Below, one piece after another: positions 32,210-43,154 of a stretch of 64,000 nt of DNA. Made by a program: the position numbers and the translations under genes. Position 1 is the stretch's first letter. Each line of letters opens with the position of its first letter. Under the pieces are notes generated by a model. It made no database searches, had not been told where the DNA came from, and was given only the letters and a program-made list of their open reading frames with translations. The DNA is from Locusta migratoria. Its lineage: Eukaryota; Arthropoda; Insecta; Orthoptera; Acrididae. The DNA is taken from the NCBI GenBank assembly GCA_026315105.1, contig CM048750.1:169722549-169786548 (forward strand). Direction: 5' to 3'.

Positions 32210-32485
32210 AGAACCTATTAAAATTCCTATCCTCCAAAATTTTTCTCACCAACTTTCTCCTCCGAATGCGAACATATTTTGTTAGCTTCCACCTTCATAG
32301 GCAGTCATGATCATAGCAACTAAACAGAGAAATAGGATCTAAAACGGAAAGATTTAGGTGTTCTTTTTATCCCTCGCGCTATTAGAGAAAAGAACGGTAG
32401 GGAAATATTATGAAAGTGGTTGGGTAAACCCTCTGCCAAGCACTTAAATGTGATTTGCAGAAGACATGTGTAGATGTAAATTTCA
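32210..32485 (+). mobile_element. LINE family A 3' UTR (solo, plus strand)
   Basis: Reads in the opposite direction to the other family A copies: ctttctcctccgaatgcgaa, ggaaagatttaggtgttctt, ggtaaaccctctgccaagca, ending gtgtagatgtaaat. It is the non-coding 3' end only. Confidence 0.7.
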
Positions 32486-33670
32486 ATGTTATATGTATTT
32501 TGTGTTTTTATTTTTTTGTGTAATCACAAATTTGAGGCGGTTGAGTAGTACTCGCTCGAAAGCACTTACATTCGCTTACGAAATGTAGCACATTAATATA
32601 TGGTACTGAGTGACAGAAGCGAGGCAACTAGGGACTAGATTTATAGATATACGTCACGCGGTTATTACATTTCTGGCCCAAGGTCTGCAACATTGACGAA
32701 GGAAAAAAAAAGTCTTGGTCCTGACAAAAACCTACGGGATTGCGTTGCAAAAACTGATACCCGTTTGTCGTAAATGTTTGCTGAAATACGTATAAGAACA
32801 TGGTTAATTGTCAGTACACAAGGAACTGAAACTAGAGAAAGTTTCATATAAATTACGCAAAGCATTTAAGCTAAGAAAGTCGCTCCTTCTCAGTGTGCAA
32901 AAAGCATTTCAGACAATCTTCTGCAGTTTCCAGTCTATTTGATACAACATCGAGGCGTGTTTCAGTGGTTATATGCAGCAGTGACGCTAACAATAGCAAT
33001 TTCATCAATTCACGTGAAGCGTACGTTTCCTTCTTATGCATATCTCCATTTCTCGTTTGTGTTGAGTTTTGTTTGGTCAGCAATATTGAGAAGAGACGTG
33101 ATACGAAATCTTTCTGCTGATGTTAGTGAGGCACAGAAAGAAACGACAGAGGCGGTGTCAAACACCACAAAAGATGGATTAAAACGTTTTGAACAGAGAA
33201 TAAAAAGTTAGACAAGTGTAAAGTGCAAGAGAAGAGTACTTAGAAGTGAAGGTTTGTGCTTAAAATGTGAATAAACAGGTTAAAAATAATTTCTTATCTT
33301 TTCGGTATCACCTTGTATATTTATCAGCCGTGCTTTATCGAGTCTGCATTTTAGAAGTTTAAAGAGGCTAACTGCCCTGTAAGTGGCTTCTTCTGCTGCA
33401 GTTAGCTTTTAGTCGGTATAGGATGAAGGGGCTCTGGATTTTAGTTGGATTTGTCTGTTTGAATGATAGATTGGTACGCCTCCTTTATTATGTAAAACAT
33501 TACCATAGTCTCTAGCAACCAGGTTTCCAATTTATTATTTTAAAACCATTCATGGTTCTTCTAGTTTAATACATTAAAGCTTTAGAGTTGCCAATATTCT
33601 GATTTATAAGTATTTGACGTCGTTCTCTCAGGGGCTTAAGTTGCTGATAACTTTTACGTAATGAGTAAAT
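32486..33670. other. Anonymous stretch
   Basis: No supported gene. At 33302-33318 cggtatcaccttgtat resembles the end of a Tc1/mariner-type element, without a visible partner. The open frames at 32893-33211 overlap each other on both strands and show no family. Confidence 0.35.
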
Positions 33671-33681
33671 GTTATTTATTC

Positions 33682-33888
33682 AAAAAAAATGTTTGTTCAA
33701 ATGTTTGTATAGTCTATGGGACTTAACTACGGGGTCATTAGTCCCTAAACTTACAAACTACTTATGAACTACTTACGAACTAGGACGGCACAAATATCCA
33801 TGCCCGAGGGGGGATTCGAACCCCCGACCGTAGTGGCCGTGCAGACCGTGACTGGAGCGCCTTAGCCCCCTCGGCCACCGTGGCCGAC
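33682..33888 (-). mobile_element. tRNA-derived SINE (family 1), full length, minus strand
   Basis: Complement of the family 1 sequence (ggggggattcgaacccccga, ccctcggccaccgtggccg). Target duplication gttatttattc at 33671-33681 and 33889-33899. Confidence 0.92.
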
Positions 33889-33899
33889 GTTATTTATTC

Positions 33900-34596
33900 C
33901 CGGGTAGTTCTAATATGTGATGAAGCGTGTTACAAAAGTTTTTAATCTTTGATCTCACTGTAAATTAAAATGTTTCTGTTATTTCCTTCAAACTGAAATA
34001 TTTCGTAATTAAAAGTTAACCGATTATTATTTTCACAGATAACTCTTGCTAATATTTCAGTGACATGGGAAACCAACATCTCATTCCTACACATATGTAA
34101 CAATGTTTTGCAAAATCTTTAGGTCCTATCTATTAAATGAAATTTTAACAAATTTTTCACTTGGTAAGTTACGGTATTTCCAAAGTTGCTCTGTTCTCAC
34201 TAACAACACGATTAATCTCGAAATAAAATTGTCAGGTTTATTTAATTTTAACACAATGAAAAAATCTGTTCACGGATTGTCATATTTTTAAAGAGTTCCT
34301 GACCCAGTGCTCTGTTCTGCACTAAAATTATCTGCTGATTAAATCATCTTTTTTCAGCCTAGGAGAACTGACACTAACGAATGTGAAAAAGCTGACTTAA
34401 CTAGGAGAACTATCTCTAACAGAAAGTAGACACCCACAGAAAGGAGACAGAGGGCTATCTGCTAAACATATTTATAGTAAATCTTAAACAAAACAATTCT
34501 ATTATATGAGGTGCTTTGGCCCTTTTACCCTTAGACTTCTAACAATACTCTGGAAATAATTTATCTGATTTTGTTTTAAAGTTAATAAAATTAATT
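33900..34596. other. Anonymous AT-rich stretch
   Basis: No gene seen. The only open frame (34103-34291) lacks domains and is AT-rich by composition. Confidence 0.4.
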
Positions 34597-35206
34597 TTCT
34601 TGACAACTCACCGCTGCGACTGTTTAAAATTCTTTACTAGGAACTGGTTTCGCAAATTAAATTTGCATCATCAGGTGCTTATTTCATTCAGGTCATAAGC
34701 ATATGTTACATTGATTTTAAACTATCTGATCCCCATCATTAGTCTCGAGTTGTAACCACCTTGTCTATAAAACCATCTATAAAATTCCTTTTGTCCAAAC
34801 AGTGGGGCACCATAAAACATGTATTAAAAACCGAATAAAAACCCATACGTAAAACAGAAAATTATGAACAACCAATGGCCTACATCTGATATAAAACATT
34901 ACAATGAGACAGGTGTTCAGCATAAAAGCAGCGTCAGGAGGTAAAAGAAGATTAAACACTGTTAGCGTACTGGACTTTACCTTCAGAAGAGACAGCTGGG
35001 GGAGGAGGCGTTGTTGTTGCCGTATCAGATTCAGACTTAGTCTTAGATTCAGACTTAGCTAGTTTAAAGTCAGTGTAACACAGGGTTATGACCTAAATAA
35101 AATAAGTACCTGATGATGCAAATTTCATTTGCGAAACCGGTGGTGAGTTCTTAGCAAAGAATTTTTAATAGTCGCAGCGGTGTGTTGTCAAGAAAATGTA
35201 TCAATT
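34597..35206. mobile_element. Inverted-repeat element with hammerhead-like motifs in both arms
   Basis: Arms of about 110 bp, 34597-34705 and about 35075-35200, are inverted copies (left ttttcttgacaactcaccgc; right complement ttttcttgacaacacaccgc). Each arm contains cctgatgatgcaaattt, a short hairpin, then gcgaaacc. That is the core layout of a hammerhead ribozyme, which is known in Penelope-like terminal repeats. The 370-bp interior has no coding. No target duplication was found. Confidence 0.55.
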
Positions 35207-35300
35207 CTATCATGGTTGCCAGATGAATATTATGTAGTTTATAACGACTAAAATATGATAATACTGTAGCGATAAAATAAAAGTAGATTCTAATCCAAGT

Positions 35301-35488
35301 GCCGGCCGCGGTGGCCGAGGTGACTGAGGCACGGTCAGCACGGTCACTACGGTCGGGGGTTCGAATCCCCCCTCGGGCATGGATATTTGTGCCGTCCTAG
35401 TTCGTAAGTAGTTCATAAGTAGTTTGTAAGTTTAGGGACTGATGACCCCGTAGTTAAGTCCCATAGACTATACAAACATTTGAACATT
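35301..35488 (+). mobile_element. tRNA-derived SINE (family 1)
   Basis: Complete head gccggccgcggtggccgagg with a short internal deletion, B box ggggttcgaatcccccc, and full tail. Perfect 13-bp target duplication ttctaatccaagt at 35288-35300 and 35489-35501. Confidence 0.93.
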
Positions 35489-35609
35489 TTCTAATCCAAG
35501 TTTCAAAAAGCAATGCTGAATACTTTCAGCAAACAAGAATCTGTAAAAAAAGAGACAGATTTGATTACCTACTGGGAGAATGAAAGAAAATTATGGTTTT
35601 ACGTGGCCA

Positions 35610-35745
35610 TTATAGGCGGGGCACTCGCTTGGACTGATTTTTGCTATGAATGGGGAAGTAAATCGGCCGTGCCCTTTGAGAGGGACCATCACGAAATGCG
35701 CCTGGACAGATTTAGGGAATTCTCTGAAATCTAAGTCAAGATGCA
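35610..35745 (-). mobile_element. tRNA-derived SINE (family 2) body fragment
   Basis: The minus-strand sequence aattccctaaatctgtccag, atggtccctctcaaagggca and cggccgatttacttccccat matches the body of the SINE at 29497-29690. The tRNA-like head is absent. Confidence 0.7.
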
Positions 35746-35995
35746 CGGAAACACCTAAGGACTGTACATTTGCATATAGATGCACGGAGACGGGTCCGAA
35801 CCGCAGTCTTTCCGAATGCGAGTTGAGACGTTAATAGACCAAATAGGGAAATACCTAAAGACTGTACATTTGCATATAGGCAACACTCTAATATAGTATG
35901 TAACTCTTATAAGAAAATCCCTGTGTATTAGCCATATGCTGAACTACAGATATCAGATAACTTTGGTTTAAGACTATACCAATATTCTAAACCCA

Positions 35996-36194
35996 TGCCG
36001 GTCGCAGTGGCCAACCGATCTGCGACGCTCCAGTCACAGTCTGCACGGCCGCTACGGTCGGGGGTTCGAATCCCCCTCGGGCATGGATGTTTGTGTCGTC
36101 TTCAGTATAAGGTTGTTCGTAAGTAGTTTGTAACTTTAGGGACTGATGACCCCGCAGTTAAGTCCCTTAAGCTTAACAAACATTTGAACATTTG
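35996..36194 (+). mobile_element. tRNA-derived SINE (family 1), full length
   Basis: Head tgccggtcgcagtggccaac, B box ggggttcgaatccccct, tail to aacatttgaacattt. Short target duplication taaaccca at 35988-35995 and 36195-36202. Confidence 0.88.
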
Positions 36195-36202
36195 TAAACC
36201 CA

Positions 36203-37547
36203 CCATAAAAACTAATATCTACTTGGTTAATGTTCATCCATTGGTAGGAAGCAAAGTTATTGCATATTAAAGCTGTATTCCGAAATATAAAGTGAGCACA
36301 TGTACTAATAATACGTTGTAATAGAAAGTACATGGACTTAAAATGCCATCTGATGAGTTAATGCAATACTGGCAATAATTTATTATATGAATTCAGAAGA
36401 CTTAACCTGAAACCGACATGACCACATTGTCAGCATTTAAGCATTACTTGAGAACTATAATATCCAAAGAACTGGAAAGACTCAAGAGTTAAATATTGGC
36501 TTAAACATACCTCTGTACATGTTAGGAATTGTATTCATAATTTAATTCTCAGGTTATTAACATCTTTATGAATTCCATTGTTCGTGTACACATAATACCA
36601 TATACTGCTTAATTGTAGCAGTTATTCTCAAAGTGATCGTTTTTAAAAGATTAAACATGTTATGCTCTAATAACCAATATGAAGTATATCTTGTAACAAA
36701 TCTGTTGTTTATCATAAATGTATAACTTCCTGTTTCTAACAATGGTTTGTATTGTTGTCCACATATCGAAATAGTATATAAGGACCCAAGCAGAGAGACT
36801 CAGAGCATCATTATTAAGGCTGACTTCAGGTAGTCACTATGTCAGTATGTGATTTAATACCAACAGTGTAATGTTTTGTTGAATACAGTTTTATGCAAAG
36901 TGCGACTTGTGTTTTGATTTCACATCAAGTGACGTAGGTCTATAAGATATCACCGAGCCCGCAGCCCTAACCAGAATTTCAGGCATTTTAAGAACCTTAC
37001 AAGCGAAGTAGATTCAACAAGATACACCCAACCTAAGACACTCTGATAATGTGCTGAACATGAATTGTAACCTTGCTACGTGAAAGTGACATTTATTTAT
37101 CTTCAGCTGATGGAAGTTATCAGTTAGTAGCAGGTACGTTACAGAGTCCATCTCTCTGTGTCTAACGGCAGAGGAGAGAGTGACACTAACAACATCATGA
37201 GCGAACGTCTATGCGTATAGTTGAATACCGAGAATGGAAGGAAAAGTGCAGCGGATGTCTTCATCACGAGTGATGTCAAATTGCTGACGGTGATACGTAA
37301 ATCTGCTCTACAGGCTGTTAGACGAGGAACAGTACATATTTTAGGAAGCGGTAGTATAGACGAATAGCAATAAAATGCCACATAACATGGTCTCGCGTTT
37401 TGAGTGTAGAGGTATAGCTGTTAGTATGTAACCCAAACGAACTTAAAGTCATACGACATTTTCGCTGTGTCTTTCCGCGTTTCTTTGTAGAAAATACTGA
37501 AGTAAAGGCACGATTTCATGGCTATTCTACAAGATTATGTAGTTAAC

Positions 37548-37548
<1 letters not shown>
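36203..37548. other. Anonymous stretch with a TATA-containing, LTR-like segment
   Basis: No gene. At 36774 atagtatataaggacccaag is followed about 30 bp on by ctcagagcatcattattaag and by gactatgtcag-like initiator text; about 36880-36930 is AT-rich (gaatacagttttatgc). This could be a solo LTR or a promoter, but I found no matching second LTR, no terminal TG/CA with duplication and no primer-binding site that I could confirm. Confidence 0.25.

Positions 37549-37594
<46 letters not shown>
37549..37594. repeat. Poly-T tract, 46 nt
   Basis: Uninterrupted T run followed by cctttt. No retroelement body is recognised beside it. Confidence 0.95.
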
Positions 37595-38540
37595 CCTTTT
37601 CTTTCTGCTTACAACGCCATCTTTAGACTTTAGAGTGGTTTTAATTCAATATTAGTTTTAATTCTACGCAGAACCGATGGAACAATCACTGAAAATGTCG
37701 TCATTTCCGTTTGCTGTAAGTTTGTTTGGGTAACATACATAGTGACAGTTACTGACTATATAAAAGAACTAGCTGTAAACCCGGCGTTTCCCGGGTATTT
37801 AATTATTGTACACGCTCGTAGTCCACCTCCCATTCCCTCCTCTCTCAGCATCCATCTCTTTCTCTCCCATCTCTCTCTTCGTTTCCACCTTTCCCTTTTC
37901 GGCAAAGTTCTTTGCAATGTACCCTCTGTCATTTACCATACAAACATTTACGTAACCAGTGCCCTTTCACTCGTTTTGAAGGTCAAGCGTACAAAATTTC
38001 GTGAAGATCGGAATGAAACTATAGATTTCGTCAGTCTGTAGGAAAAGTATCGTCCGCCAAGCACCTTAATTTTGTCCTTTCGCATAATACTTTCTCAGAT
38101 GGCGCCTTCTGTCTATAAACTATATACCGGCAAAATTTCAGCTCCATAAGTGCAGTATTTTAAGGGATTTCATCTTCAGAAAGTGAGTAAGTGACCTTAC
38201 GCTATTACAGAAAGATACCTCCTGAATTAAGCATCCTAAAAGAACATTATTTACCAGGTTCATAGAGTGGAATATCAGGAAACTACCTGCGAAATGTGTT
38301 GTAAATGGAGTTGGTAGTAAAGACGTAGTAAATTACAGCCTCATGTTTATTAAGGCGAATTTTCATGCATTTCAATGTCTTTGACGTCATAGCACCTGAA
38401 CTATGGTGAAATATGGAGTTATTTCGAAGCTACATCCAGTGGTTTACATGTAAAATATCTGCAAAATACCTCGCGAATAGACTGCAAGTTAAAGATACAA
38501 AGTAGCATTAAAAGTTTGATCATCAAATTATAAATATACT
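37595..38540. other. Anonymous stretch, partly old dispersed repeat
   Basis: From 37765 (ctagctgtaaacccggcgtt, cccgggtatttaattatt) a diverged repeat with a start motif similar to that at 7684 begins; its family is unknown to me. The rest is AT-rich and without genes. Confidence 0.35.
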
Positions 38541-38541
38541 A

Positions 38542-39896
38542 CAGTACTTTCCATTAAAATTGCTACACTAAGAAGATATGCAGATGATAAACGGGTATTC
38601 ATGGGACAAATAAACTAGAAGTGACTTGTGATTACATTTTCCTGCAATTTGGATGCATAGACCCTGAGAAATCAGTACACAGAACAATCATCTCTGGCCG
38701 TAATAATGGCCTGTATACGTCTAGACATTGCGTCAAACAGAGCTTGGATGGCGTGTACAGGTACAGATGCCCATGCAGCTTCAACACGATACCACAGTTC
38801 ATCAAGAGTAGTGACTGGCGTATGGTGACGAGCCAGTTGCTCGGCCACCATTGAACAGACGTTTTCAATTGATGAGAGATCTGGAGAAAGTGCTGCCAGA
38901 GCAGCAGTGGAACATTTTCCGTACCCAGAAGGGCCCGTACAGGACCTACAACATGCGGCCGTGTATTATCCTGCTGAAATGTAGGATTTCGCAGGGATCG
39001 AATGAAGGGTAGAGCCACTGTTCAAAGTGCCGTCGATGCGAACAAGAAGTGACCGAGACGTGTAACCAATGGCACCCCATACCATCACGCTGGGTGATAC
39101 GTCAGTATGGCGACGACGAATTCACGCTTCCTATGTGAGTTTACCACGATGTCGCCAAACACAAATGCCACCATTATGATGCTGTAAACAGATCCTGGAT
39201 TCATCCGAAAAAAATGACGTTTTGCCATTCGCCAGGTTCGTCGTTGCGTACACCGTCCCAGGCGCTCCTGTCCGTGATGCAGCGTCAAGGGTAACCGCAA
39301 CCACGGTCTCCGAGCTTATAGTCCATGCTGCTGCAGTCGTCGTCGAACTGTTCATGCAGATGGTTGTTGTCTTGCAAACGTCCGCATCTATTGACTCAGG
39401 GATCGAGACGTGGCTGCACTATCCGTTACAGCCATGAGGATAAGATGCCTGTCATCTCGACTGCTAGTGATACAAGGCCGTCGGGATCCAGCACGTCGTT
39501 CTGAATTGCCCTCCTAAACCACCGATTCCATATTCTGCTAACAGTCATTGGATAGCGAGCAGCAATGTCGCGATACGATAAACCGCAATCGCGATAGGCT
39601 ACAATCTGGCCTTTATAAAAGTTGGAAACGTGATGGTACGCATTTCTCATCCTTACACAAGGCATCACAACAACGTTTCATCAGGCAACGTCGGTCAACT
39701 GCTGTTTGTGTACGAGAAATCGGTTGGAAACTTTCCTCATGTCAGCACGTTGTAGGTGTCGCCACCGGCGCCAACCTTGTGTGAATGTTCTGAAAACCGT
39801 ATCATTTGCATGTCACAGCATCTTCTTCCAGTCGGTTAAATTTCTCATCTGCAGCACGTCATCTTCGTGGTGCAGCAATTTTAATGGCCAGGAGTG
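38542..39896 (-). mobile_element. Tc1-like DNA transposon (same family as 20078-21544), minus strand
   Basis: The right end complement cactcctggccattaaaatt matches the left end of the 20078 element; left end cagtactttccattaaaatt. TA at 38540-38541 and 39897-39898. The minus-strand transposase fragments are HTH (YRDCGLSYRDIAARYPMTVS, 39426-39668), KTSFFSDESR near 39200 (first catalytic Asp), and PTFQQDNTRPHVVGPVRALL near 38960 (second Asp). The reading frame is broken at least twice, and SPDLSPNE is eroded. It lacks the tandem duplication of its sister. Confidence 0.87.
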
Positions 39897-40008
39897 TATT
39901 TACTTTACTTTTAGGTATTGTCAATATCCCAACAACTATTACTCGGTTTTCTGTATGGTTATACACAGATTGAAAGTGGAGGCCCTAAAAATGAACTACC
40001 TGTTGGTT

Positions 40009-40125
40009 CAAATCAAATGTTTGTAAATCTATAGGACTTCTTTCGTTATCAATCTCTAGGCTTACAAACTACTTTACCTTAATCCTAAAGAGAACACACA
40101 CACCCATTGCCGAGGGAGGACTCCG
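40009..40125 (-). mobile_element. tRNA-derived SINE (family 1 variant), 5'-truncated, minus strand
   Basis: Only the tail and body are present (complement of ctataggacttctttcg, tacaaactactttacctta, ccattgccgagggaggactc). The 11-bp target duplication acctgttggtt is at 39998-40008 and 40126-40136. Confidence 0.85.
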
Positions 40126-40430
40126 ACCTGTTGGTTTTTTTGCCTAAATATCCAATACGTTTGCTGTACCAGTGATACGAAAGTATGGAGTGGATTGATT
40201 CCGTACTAACAGCTGTATCTCCGTAATTAATACAAAAATTAAGCACATGTTTATGAAATTTCTATTGCAATTCTTCCAAACCACTCCTGAGGCGCTCTGT
40301 ATATCCACTATGCAGCGCATAAATTACTCACTAATTGTCTGTGTGTGTCACTGTGGTATTCGTTAACGAGAAAAAATGTCATGCCATTTTTTTGCTTCTA
40401 GGGCAAAGTCTTGCCCACTGCTGTGGAAAA

Positions 40431-41889
40431 AAATCGCACTGTCGTGTTTTACGGCCCACTTTAGAACTGCCTGTAGTGTTATGATTTTTTGTAAACATTT
40501 CGGACAAAAATAATAAACATTCGTTTTTACCTATTTCACGGCATGTTCACGAAATTGAACAAACGCACATTTTAGAGGTAGCACTCTTACATATGCTCAA
40601 CCATAAACATTGCAGAACTTAGCTTTATTTAATTAATAATGATGCCCGAAACCATTTTAAGAGCCAAGATGAAAAATGGCAGTGACAGGTTTCGAACTAC
40701 CGACCATGTGCATCACAAGCTAACGTGCTGCACACTACACTACGACGGAGAGCAGCGAACCGTTTCCATGATTCTCGTACTATTGTAGGCAGTTGTTAAC
40801 TGCTAATATGGCATTTTGACACTACATTATAATTTATCTTACTCAGATAGACGTGGTTTTGTTAATTCTTAAGTGCGCCATTGCTTTGAAATGACAATGC
40901 GTAAGTTATAACAATAAAATCATAAAATACAGCAATCAAGATAACGTATGGCAGAGAGAGTTCTGGGCGACGAAAATCACGTGACATCTCCTAACGCCTG
41001 GTTTACGTAAAATCAAGGGACGGTGTAAATTCGCCGTTATTTTTCAAAATATTTCTGTAACGGTGCGAGTTATGAAATAAAACACAAGAAATCAAAGTTA
41101 TAGAGAAGTTTCACATCTACAAATTCTATTATTCAATTTTCATGTCAGATGAACGGTTTATTCGCAATTAAAATTATATGAGAAACTGCTTTTTTTTACT
41201 GTTGCTAATGCATTTTTTGTCCGAAATATTTGAAAAGGGGTAGTTCTGCTCTCTGGTCTGTGAAATTTGGTGCGGCTTGGTTGAACGGTTCGACCTAAAA
41301 AGTGGGAACACGTTACAGCCAGACAGACATCGTCAAATCGCCATTATTTTTGCAAATATCTCTGCAACGATGCAAGATATGAAAAAAACATAATAGAGCG
41401 AAGTTGTAGAGAATTTTCCCCTCTAACAATTAGGTTATTCAATTTTCGTGAGAGATGAACGGTTCATTGATAATTACAATTATATTACAAACGGCTTTTT
41501 TTGGTTTCACTACCGTATTTTCTGTCCGAAAAATTTGAAAAAGGGAGGTTCTGGTCTCTGGTGGCCTACAATTATGTGTACAAAATTTGGTGCTGATCGG
41601 TTGAGCGGTTCGTCTTAAAAACAGGGTACACGTTACGGAGGGACAGTCAGACAGACAGACATACATCCCAAAATCGCCGTTATGTTTGCAAATATCTCTG
41701 AAACGATACGAGATATGAAAAAAGCGTAAGAGAGCAAAGTTGTAGAGAATTTTCTCCTCTACAAATTCGGTTATTCAATTTTCGTGTCAGATGAATGGTT
41801 AAGTCGTTATTTTTATTTAAATTTGAAGCTGTCAAAAGACGATCGAAAAGGCCCACGTTTAGTGTTACTACCGTAACCTAAAGTGGGCC
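40431..41889. mobile_element. Non-autonomous element X, copy 1: internal tandem units and terminal hairpin
   Basis: Shares both ends and its interior with 51101-52424. The left end is atcgcact, about 12 bp, then acggcccactttaga. The right end is a 40-bp hairpin (ggcccacgtttag at 41850, ctaaagtgggcc ending at 41889). The interior holds a tRNA-like arm (gacaggtttcgaactaccga, minus strand) and three tandem units starting at 41031, 41338 and 41674 (marker tcgccgttat..., caaatatctctg, cgatacgag), period 307-336 bp. No transposase. Tandem core, end hairpin and lack of clear target duplication recall Helentron-derived DINE/HINE elements; this class is inferred. Confidence 0.7.
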
Positions 41890-41929
41890 AAAAAAGAGGT
41901 TATCTCCTTCTCCCTCCTCGCAGAAGGTC

Positions 41930-42215
41930 GAATAGATGGCGTGCAAAAATGGACGCCCCGGTGACCCAATTTCTGTGTTTGATAGCGAGCCTACGTCAGG
42001 TGGCGTGGACTTGAGCCCGCCGGCCCAGTGAAAGTCTCCCGGGGCAAGGTTAGTGACTGTCGGCTGAGCTCTGGTGTGCGTGGTGCGGTGTGCCCTACTT
42101 CCAGCCAACAGCCACCGGCAGCACACCGCCGCTGACGAGGTTTCGCCCACCGCAAACCCAGCTAAGGTGTACCTACAAAGTCCTTCACGGTGCATTTGTT
42201 GTACAAACTGCTCTC
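41930..42215. other. GC-rich block of unknown nature
   Basis: GC-rich segment (gacgccccggtgacccaatt, ttgagcccgccggcccagtg, gcaccaccgccgctgac-like) between element X and a SINE. Open frames occur on both strands but no family is recognised. It may be a host exon or promoter; composition is the only evidence. Confidence 0.2.
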
Positions 42216-42221
42216 AGTGTG

Positions 42222-42407
42222 CCGGCCGCGGTGGCCAAGCGGCCTACGATGCGCCAGGCCCGGTCTGCACGGCCACTACGACCGGGGGTTCGAATCCCCC
42301 CCTTGGGCATGGATAAATGTGCCGTCCTTAGTATTAGCTAGTTCGTAAGTTTAGCGACTGATGACCCCGTAGTTAAGTTCCATAAGCTCTACAAACATTT
42401 GAACATT
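42222..42407 (+). mobile_element. tRNA-derived SINE (family 1)
   Basis: Head gccggccgcggtggccaagc, B box ggggttcgaatcccccc, shortened body and tail to acaaacatttgaaca. Only a weak direct repeat (gctctc) flanks it. Confidence 0.85.
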
Positions 42408-42411
42408 TTGA

Positions 42412-43130
42412 AGCTCTCGATGCACAAGTTGCGATAAATCGCAGTGAAAATCCAAGCCTTCGAAAATTATCACACAACAGACCAAAATTACTAAACTACT
42501 TAGCGGTCGAACATGGGGTTTACATCTTTCCACGATTCTCCACACCTGCAAATCACTGATTCGCCCCATCCTCTGTTATGGCAACGTAGCACGGCTATCC
42601 ACTGCTCCTAAATTTTATCCTGCTCTTCAAGATCTCGTACGCCATACAGTCCACATCGCCCTCCAATTTCGCTTACCTACCCTCTACCCGATTCCTCTAT
42701 CAACTTATAAAATTTCCCTACTCTTCCAAGATCTCCTTATCTGGTACACTACAAGCAAACTTGACGACACTCGATCTCAACACCCTCCACATCCCCTTCC
42801 AACGGAAATTTCATCAGTTTCCCTCATTTGACAATGAAATCCGCCCCGATATTTACGCGAGTTACCACCCCTAGGTGATCCCAACCCTCCTACCCAACTA
42901 AGGGTTCCTTTTTCCCATCCCGTCCACTCCATCAATAGCTTCGTAGACTTTCGGACTCCCTCTTCCCTCTCTCCGCCTTCACATCCCCCCAGATTTCACA
43001 AACCACCATCGATACACTACCCCAGTCCTCCCCTCTCCTCGCCTCCCTCACCACCCTTGCTGTCACAAATCTTTGCTTTACTTGTTCATATCACCCTACT
43101 AGCGTGACTATTTGTATTTTCTCGTGTGCA
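42412..43130 (+). pseudogene. Jockey-like LINE C-terminal region and C-rich 3' UTR (family G)
   Basis: Plus-strand coding with frame breaks: RPILCYGNVA, ALQDLVRHTVHIALQFRLPT, LYPIPLSTYKISLLFQDLLI. This is the thumb/C-terminal pattern (RP.L.YG...) of Jockey-clade RTs. A strikingly C-rich, T-rich 3' region follows to about 43080. It ends close to the 3' tail of LINE B copy 3, so the two LINEs meet tail to tail. The 5' boundary is hidden by the SINE. Confidence 0.6.
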
Positions 43131-43154
43131 TAATCGTTTCTATTCTTTCTGTGT

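Noticed and set aside
36500..36940. Solo LTR with TATA box
   Set aside because: No second LTR, no TG...CA ends with a matching target duplication and no confirmed primer-binding site.
41439..42195. Minus-strand frame in element X (LFLRRTAQPISTKF..., repeated at 51978-52391) as a conserved protein
   Set aside because: It recurs because the nucleotide repeat recurs; it is interrupted, spans the tandem unit and the hairpin, and has no start context or domain.
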